A program made the translations under genes and the position numbers. This document shows, piece by piece, positions 7,283 through 9,211 of a stretch of 9,211 nucleotides of DNA. The DNA is from Penumbrarchaeum sp964445525 (GTDB taxonomy: Archaea; Thermoplasmatota; Penumbrarchaeia; Penumbrarchaeales; Penumbrarchaeaceae), in assembly GCA_964445525.1 (NCBI GenBank), contig CAYULA010000073.1, forward strand, positions 1-9,211, written 5' to 3'. Every line of letters starts with the position of its first letter. Within the stretch, counting starts at the first letter, position 1. Below the pieces are notes generated by a model. The model was not told the DNA's origin and ran no database searches. It saw nothing but the letters and a program-made list of their open reading frames with translations.

Positions 7283-7291
7283 GGTTATAAA
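7283..7291 (-). promoter_or_regulatory. Probable TATA box for paralogue B
   Basis: GTTTATAAC on the minus strand lies about 41 bases from the ATG at 7246, nearly the same spacing as in paralogue A. A second candidate, TTTTATAC at 7261-7268, is closer and sits within an inverted repeat (CCTGTG at 7256-7261 and CACAGG at 7273-7278), which might be an operator or might hide the ribosome binding site. Confidence 0.4.
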
Positions 7292-7334
7292 CGTTTAGGA
7301 CCTGTTATCTATTCGGATACTGAGTAATTTTTTC

Positions 7335-7348
7335 GGAAAGATATAATA
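7335..7348 (+). promoter_or_regulatory. Probable promoter of the repeat-tRNA-Ser transcription unit
   Basis: GGAAAGATATAATA has a purine-rich BRE-like element followed by a TATA box. Transcription start is expected near 7370. I see no comparable TATA box between here and the tRNA; the linkers before unit 2 and before the tRNA are A/C-rich. The tRNA is therefore probably transcribed from this point through both 122-bp units. Confidence 0.5.
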
Positions 7349-7371
7349 ATCAAATCAACTTATTGCGGTCG

Positions 7372-7391
7372 CCTCGTCCTGTTGGATGAGG
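7372..7391 (+). other. Hairpin at the predicted 5' end of the transcript
   Basis: CCTCGTCC at 7372-7379 pairs with GGATGAGG at 7384-7391 (eight pairs, one of them G-T) around a TGTT loop. It lies at the predicted transcription start, so it would cap the 5' end of the RNA. No T-run follows. Confidence 0.4.
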
Positions 7392-7416
7392 TCCCAAATG
7401 AAAAACACAAAAATAT

Positions 7417-7515
7417 GGAGATGGCTCAGCCTGGTACCATCGGAAAATCAGAGATTTTCCTGTCCTCCGAAGGAAACCTTCGAAGGCGGTTCCCGTACCA
7501 GACATCGCCATCTCC
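7417..7515 (+). ncRNA. Candidate structured RNA, unit 1
   Basis: The 99 bases can form four helices: P1 GGAGATGGC (7417-7425) with GCCATCTCC (7507-7515); P2 CTGGTAC (7431-7437) with GTACCAG (7495-7501), separated from P1 by a 5/5 internal loop; P3 GGAAAATC with GATTTTCC (7442-7449 and 7453-7460; loop AGA); and P4 CCTCCGAAGG with CCTTCGAAGG (7464-7473 and 7477-7486; one C-A mismatch; loop AAA). That is 33 pairs in 99 bases. I do not recognise it as a known RNA family. An alternative tRNA-like fold shares the first seven pairs of P1. Expression and strand are unproven; the upstream promoter favours the plus strand. Confidence 0.5.
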
Positions 7516-7538
7516 TCAAACGCAAAACAACATCAAGC

Positions 7539-7637
7539 GGAGATGGCTCAGCCTGGTACCATCGGAAAATCAGAGATTTTCCTGTCCTCCGAAGGAAACC
7601 TTCGAAGGCGGTTCCCGTACCAGACATCGCCATCTCC
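7539..7637 (+). ncRNA. Candidate structured RNA, unit 2
   Basis: This is an exact copy of the foldable part of unit 1, with the same four helices. It is preceded by ATCAAGC, the same bases that precede the tRNA, so GC comes before GGAGATGG here as in the tRNA; unit 1 instead has AT. Unit 2 ends 21 bases before the tRNA, separated by the linker TCAAACGCAAAACAACATCAAGC without its last two bases, which belong to the tRNA acceptor stem. Confidence 0.5.
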
Positions 7638-7658
7638 TCAAACGCAAAACAACATCAA

Positions 7659-7744
7659 GCGGAGATGGCTCAGCCTGGTACGGCGCCGGATTGCTAATCC
7701 GGTGTTCTCTGAACTCGGGGGTTCGAATCCCCCTCTCCGCGCCA
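7659..7744 (+). tRNA. tRNA-Ser (anticodon GCT), CCA encoded
   Basis: This is a class II tRNA reading AGC and AGU. Acceptor GCGGAGA pairs with TCTCCGC (7734-7740), followed by discriminator G7741, as is usual for archaeal tRNA-Ser, and encoded CCA at 7742-7744. The D stem is three pairs (GCT with GGC) with the loop GG. The anticodon stem is CCGGA/TCCGG around TTGCTAA, giving GCT. The long variable arm GTTC-TCT-GAAC is the serine hallmark. The T arm is GGGGG/CCCCC around TTCGAAT. No intron is seen. A run of six T at 7746-7751 follows. Its 5' bases are shared with the tandem units upstream and its 3' bases with a copy downstream. Confidence 0.96.
7728..7742 (+). repeat. Putative att site, copy within the tRNA-Ser 3' end
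   Basis: These 15 bases (TCCCCCTCTCCGCGC) span the 3' side of the T stem, the acceptor stem and the start of CCA. An exact copy lies at 7888-7902. Direct repeats of a tRNA 3' end are the classic footprint of tyrosine-integrase elements. Confidence 0.6.
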
Positions 7745-7745
7745 A

Positions 7746-7751
7746 TTTTTT
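7746..7751 (+). terminator. T-run after the tRNA
   Basis: Six T residues begin two bases after the encoded CCA. This matches the short T-runs that end many archaeal tRNA transcripts. A stem GCGCCAA (7739-7745) with TTGGCGC (7777-7783) could also form around it. Confidence 0.5.
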
Positions 7752-7802
7752 CGCCATTTCGACCCTGCTCTAAAATTTGGCGCTCGAATATGATTTCAAA
7801 CA

Positions 7803-7840
7803 ACGAAAAATGATCAGATTAGATCTTAACCGTTTTTCGT
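7803..7840. repeat. Inverted repeat between the att-like copies
   Basis: ACGAAAAA at 7803-7810 is exactly complementary to TTTTTCGT at 7833-7840, with 22 bases between. It sits inside the 145-bp segment bounded by the two copies of the tRNA 3' end. No gene is visible in that segment. It may be a remnant of the integrated element or a regulatory hairpin. Confidence 0.4.
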
Positions 7841-7887
7841 CTCACCTTTCGATTTAGCTTACCGTCAACTATATCACAATCCAAAGG

Positions 7888-7902
7888 TCCCCCTCTCCGC
7901 GC
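7888..7902 (+). repeat. Putative att site, downstream copy
   Basis: This is an exact 15-base copy of the tRNA-Ser 3' end (7728-7742), 160 bases further on. The flanking bases differ on both sides (AAAGG before, TTATCC after), so this is a discrete copied segment and not part of a longer duplication. Confidence 0.6.
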
Positions 7903-7962
7903 TTATCCTATTCATTTCAAATCAATCCGATAATGTTTTTATGAAGCTGTTGAAAGATCAAT

Positions 7963-7970
7963 AATTATAT
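7963..7970 (+). promoter_or_regulatory. Probable TATA box for the DUF523-DUF1722 gene
   Basis: AATTATAT is centred about 28 bases before the ATG at 7995. Transcription would start at or within a few bases of the ATG, so the mRNA is probably leaderless. No Shine-Dalgarno motif is present in TTGTTACACGAATATG. Confidence 0.45.
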
Positions 7971-7994
7971 GCACACTGAGCTTGTTACACGAAT

Positions 7995-8969
7995 ATGCCA
8001 ACTCAATTCCCCCGACCGGTAGTTGTTGTGTCCCGTTGCCTTGAATTCGAACCGGTCCGTTACAATGGTCAGGTAATGCCCTGCCCTCTTGTGAAGGACC
8101 TTGAACCTTTTGTGGATTACATCAAGGTCTGTCCCGAGTTCGAGATCGGCCTGGGTGTTCCCAGAGATCCTATCCGGATAGTAAAGGTAAATGGTGAGAA
8201 ACGTCTGATCCAACCAAAAACAAAGGAGGATATAACTGAAAGGATGAATGGTTTTACGACTGATTTCATTGATAGATTACCTGAAGTTGATGGCTTCATA
8301 TTCAAAGCTGATTCTCCCACAATTGGATTAAGGAATATCAAGGTTTATAGCGGGATCGAAAAAGCTCCTGTTGTTGAAAGGGGTAGGGGATTCTTCGCCC
8401 AGCAGATTTTTGATAAATACAAAGGGAAACCCATGGAAGAGGATAACAGATTGAGGAATAATACGATAAGGCACGATTTTCTCGTATACTTGTTTTCGAT
8501 CGCGGGATGCAGGAAAGCCATGGAAGATGGAAGTTTGGAGAAACTCAGGAAATATCACGATAATAATTTCTTCCTCTTTTCCCTTTATGATGAGAAATTC
8601 AATGAAACCGGAAAGGAGATCATATCCGAAGGATCGGACTCACCTATTAGAACAGGTGAAAAATATCTCGATAAATGCATTGAGATGTTTTCCAAGCATC
8701 CCAATTTCAAGGATTATTTCAGGGTTTGGAATAAAATAATTGATTATTTCGGAGACAAGCTCTCAGATCCCGAAAAAGATTACATAAGGATGATCATGGA
8801 AAAATACGAAAATAACAAGATATGCTATACAGGTGTTTCAGATCTTTTGTTCAGCTATGCCAATAGATTCCCCGATGGTTTCATCGAAAAACAATCCATA
8901 TTTCAACCATTCCCATGGGAGCTCCTTCCCGACATCGAAAATGACAGGGACCGCAATTATTGGAAATGA
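7995..8969 (+). CDS. Fused DUF523-DUF1722 (YbgA-like) protein
   Basis: The 324 residues match the usual length of this two-domain family. The N-terminal DUF523 part (about 8-135) shows SRCLEFEPVRYNGQ (13-26), VCPEFEIGLGVPRDPIRIV (45-63), LIQPKTKEDITERM (71-84) and GFIFKADSPTIGLRNIKVY (100-118), then GRGFFAQQI. The DUF1722 part (about 150-315) begins RLRNNTIRHDFL and ends with QSIFQPFPWELLPDI. DUF523 alone is known as the thiouracil desulfidase TudS, which holds a 4Fe-4S cluster on three cysteines. Here C15 and C46 are present, but the third, normally in SPSCG, is Ile110. The role of the fused form is not established; desulfidase chemistry is doubtful. The gene reads more AT-rich than its neighbours and lies just past the att-like repeat, so horizontal acquisition is possible. 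The start at 7995 is supported by TATA spacing. Confidence 0.82.
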   Translation: MPTQFPRPVVVVSRCLEFEPVRYNGQVMPCPLVKDLEPFVDYIKVCPEFEIGLGVPRDPIRIVKVNGEKRLIQPKTKEDITERMNGFTTDFIDRLPEVDGFIFKADSPTIGLRNIKVYSGIEKAPVVERGRGFFAQQIFDKYKGKPMEEDNRLRNNTIRHDFLVYLFSIAGCRKAMEDGSLEKLRKYHDNNFFLFSLYDEKFNETGKEIISEGSDSPIRTGEKYLDKCIEMFSKHPNFKDYFRVWNKIIDYFGDKLSDPEKDYIRMIMEKYENNKICYTGVSDLLFSYANRFPDGFIEKQSIFQPFPWELLPDIENDRDRNYWK

Positions 8970-9192
8970 TGTGCTAATATCCAATATCGGGTTGTTAAGA
9001 ACAAATCAATTATTTCCGGATATCAAAAACAGATTCCTTCTAAGCTTCTTCGGAGCTCTGTCCGGGATGGGATTCTTCCTCCTGATGTTTCCCGAAGACG
9101 TTAACAGACCTCTCCATGATATAGGAGCAACCCTTCCTGCGGGTTTTCTCTGGTTTCAGGGTGTTGCAAGCTGCAAAATAGGAATTGAATAG
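8941..9192 (+). pseudogene. Probable remnant of a DUF998-like membrane protein
   Basis: An ATG at 8941 opens an 84-codon frame that overlaps the end of the DUF523-DUF1722 gene by 29 bases. The part from about residue 30 (LLSFFGALSGMGFFLLMF, then PEDVNRPLHDIGA) resembles an internal stretch of DUF998-type membrane proteins, in which a FPED...H-x-IGA segment sits between two membrane helices. Such proteins are usually around 200 residues with several helices. Here both the helices before and those after are missing, and the frame stops at TAG (9190-9192). I see no continuing similarity in the other frames before the window ends. It could instead be a real small membrane protein, but a decayed fragment fits better. 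Confidence 0.35.
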
Positions 9193-9211
9193 GGGGCCAT
9201 GGAACCTTCCA

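Larger units (their letters stand above)
7417..7681 (+). repeat. 122-bp tandem repeat, two identical units plus a 21-bp third start
   Basis: Units at 7417-7538 and 7539-7660 look identical at every base. A third start of 21 bases (7661-7681) forms part of the tRNA-Ser gene, covering its acceptor and D-arm region. Each unit is a 99-base foldable part followed by a 23-base A/C-rich linker. Because 122 is not a multiple of three, no reading frame is conserved from unit to unit. Identity over the full unit points to recent duplication, most simply by unequal crossing-over between the 21-bp copies. Confidence 0.93.

Noticed and set aside
7417..7515. A second functional tRNA-Ser
   Set aside because: The anticodon-like loop lacks the T at position 33, the T arm has no normal seven-base loop, and no CCA or proper discriminator follows the acceptor stem.
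7417..7660. CRISPR array
   Set aside because: Only two units, identical throughout with no repeat/spacer alternation, and no cas genes in the window.
7417..7660. Retron-type msr-msd RNA (terminal inverted repeats plus inner hairpins)
   Set aside because: The shape is loosely similar, but there is no reverse transcriptase gene in the window and no conserved branching-G context that I can recognise.
7382..7813. Overlapping open frames through the repeats and tRNA on both strands, including one reading ...RGIRTPEFRE... on the minus strand
   Set aside because: The units shift frame every 122 bases, the frames cross a clear tRNA gene, and GIRTP-type peptides are a well-known artefact of translating tRNA genes backwards.

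Overview
The window looks archaeal, most likely from a Thermoplasmatota-type lineage. It pairs deoxyhypusine synthase with the archaeal tRNA(Ile2) agmatidine enzyme TiaS. Promoters look like TATA boxes, several genes appear leaderless or nearly so, and there is a large modular surface protein with one C-terminal membrane anchor and a basic-then-acidic cytoplasmic tail. The phylum assignment is inference from gene content; no rRNA or other marker is present.

Layout. Bases 1-355 are a gene-free stretch downstream of tiaS, with a 13-bp inverted repeat and a possible AT-rich terminator. On the minus strand, dys (1669-2625) and tiaS (356-1672) form a two-gene operon that overlaps through GTGA. An 87-bp divergent promoter region separates dys from a plus-strand CPBP-family intramembrane protease (2713-3606). 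A 946-residue surface protein follows (3677-6517) and ends in a clear hairpin terminator. Two small minus-strand paralogues, each with one TPR-like unit, come next (6623-6871 and 7010-7246).

The most unusual part is 7330-7990. A probable promoter near 7340 is followed by a hairpin, two identical tandem 122-bp units, and a class II tRNA-Ser(GCT) with encoded CCA. Each unit can fold into a strong multi-hairpin RNA and begins with the same 21 bases found near the 5' end of the tRNA. Another 15-bp copy, this time of the tRNA 3' end, lies 160 bp downstream, which resembles an attachment site left by an integrative element. The tRNA is therefore flanked by duplicated pieces of itself on both sides. 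Beyond it are a fused DUF523-DUF1722 (YbgA-like) gene (7995-8969) and a short open frame that looks like an internal fragment of a DUF998-like membrane protein (8941-9192).

How the genes fit together. dys and tiaS both modify the translation machinery with polyamine-pathway metabolites (spermidine onto aIF5A, agmatine onto tRNA-Ile), which gives the operon a coherent theme. The protease and surface protein both belong to the cell envelope, but no functional tie is shown. The tRNA-Ser locus looks like a recombination hotspot. Whether the tandem units are functional RNAs or recombination by-products cannot be settled from sequence alone.
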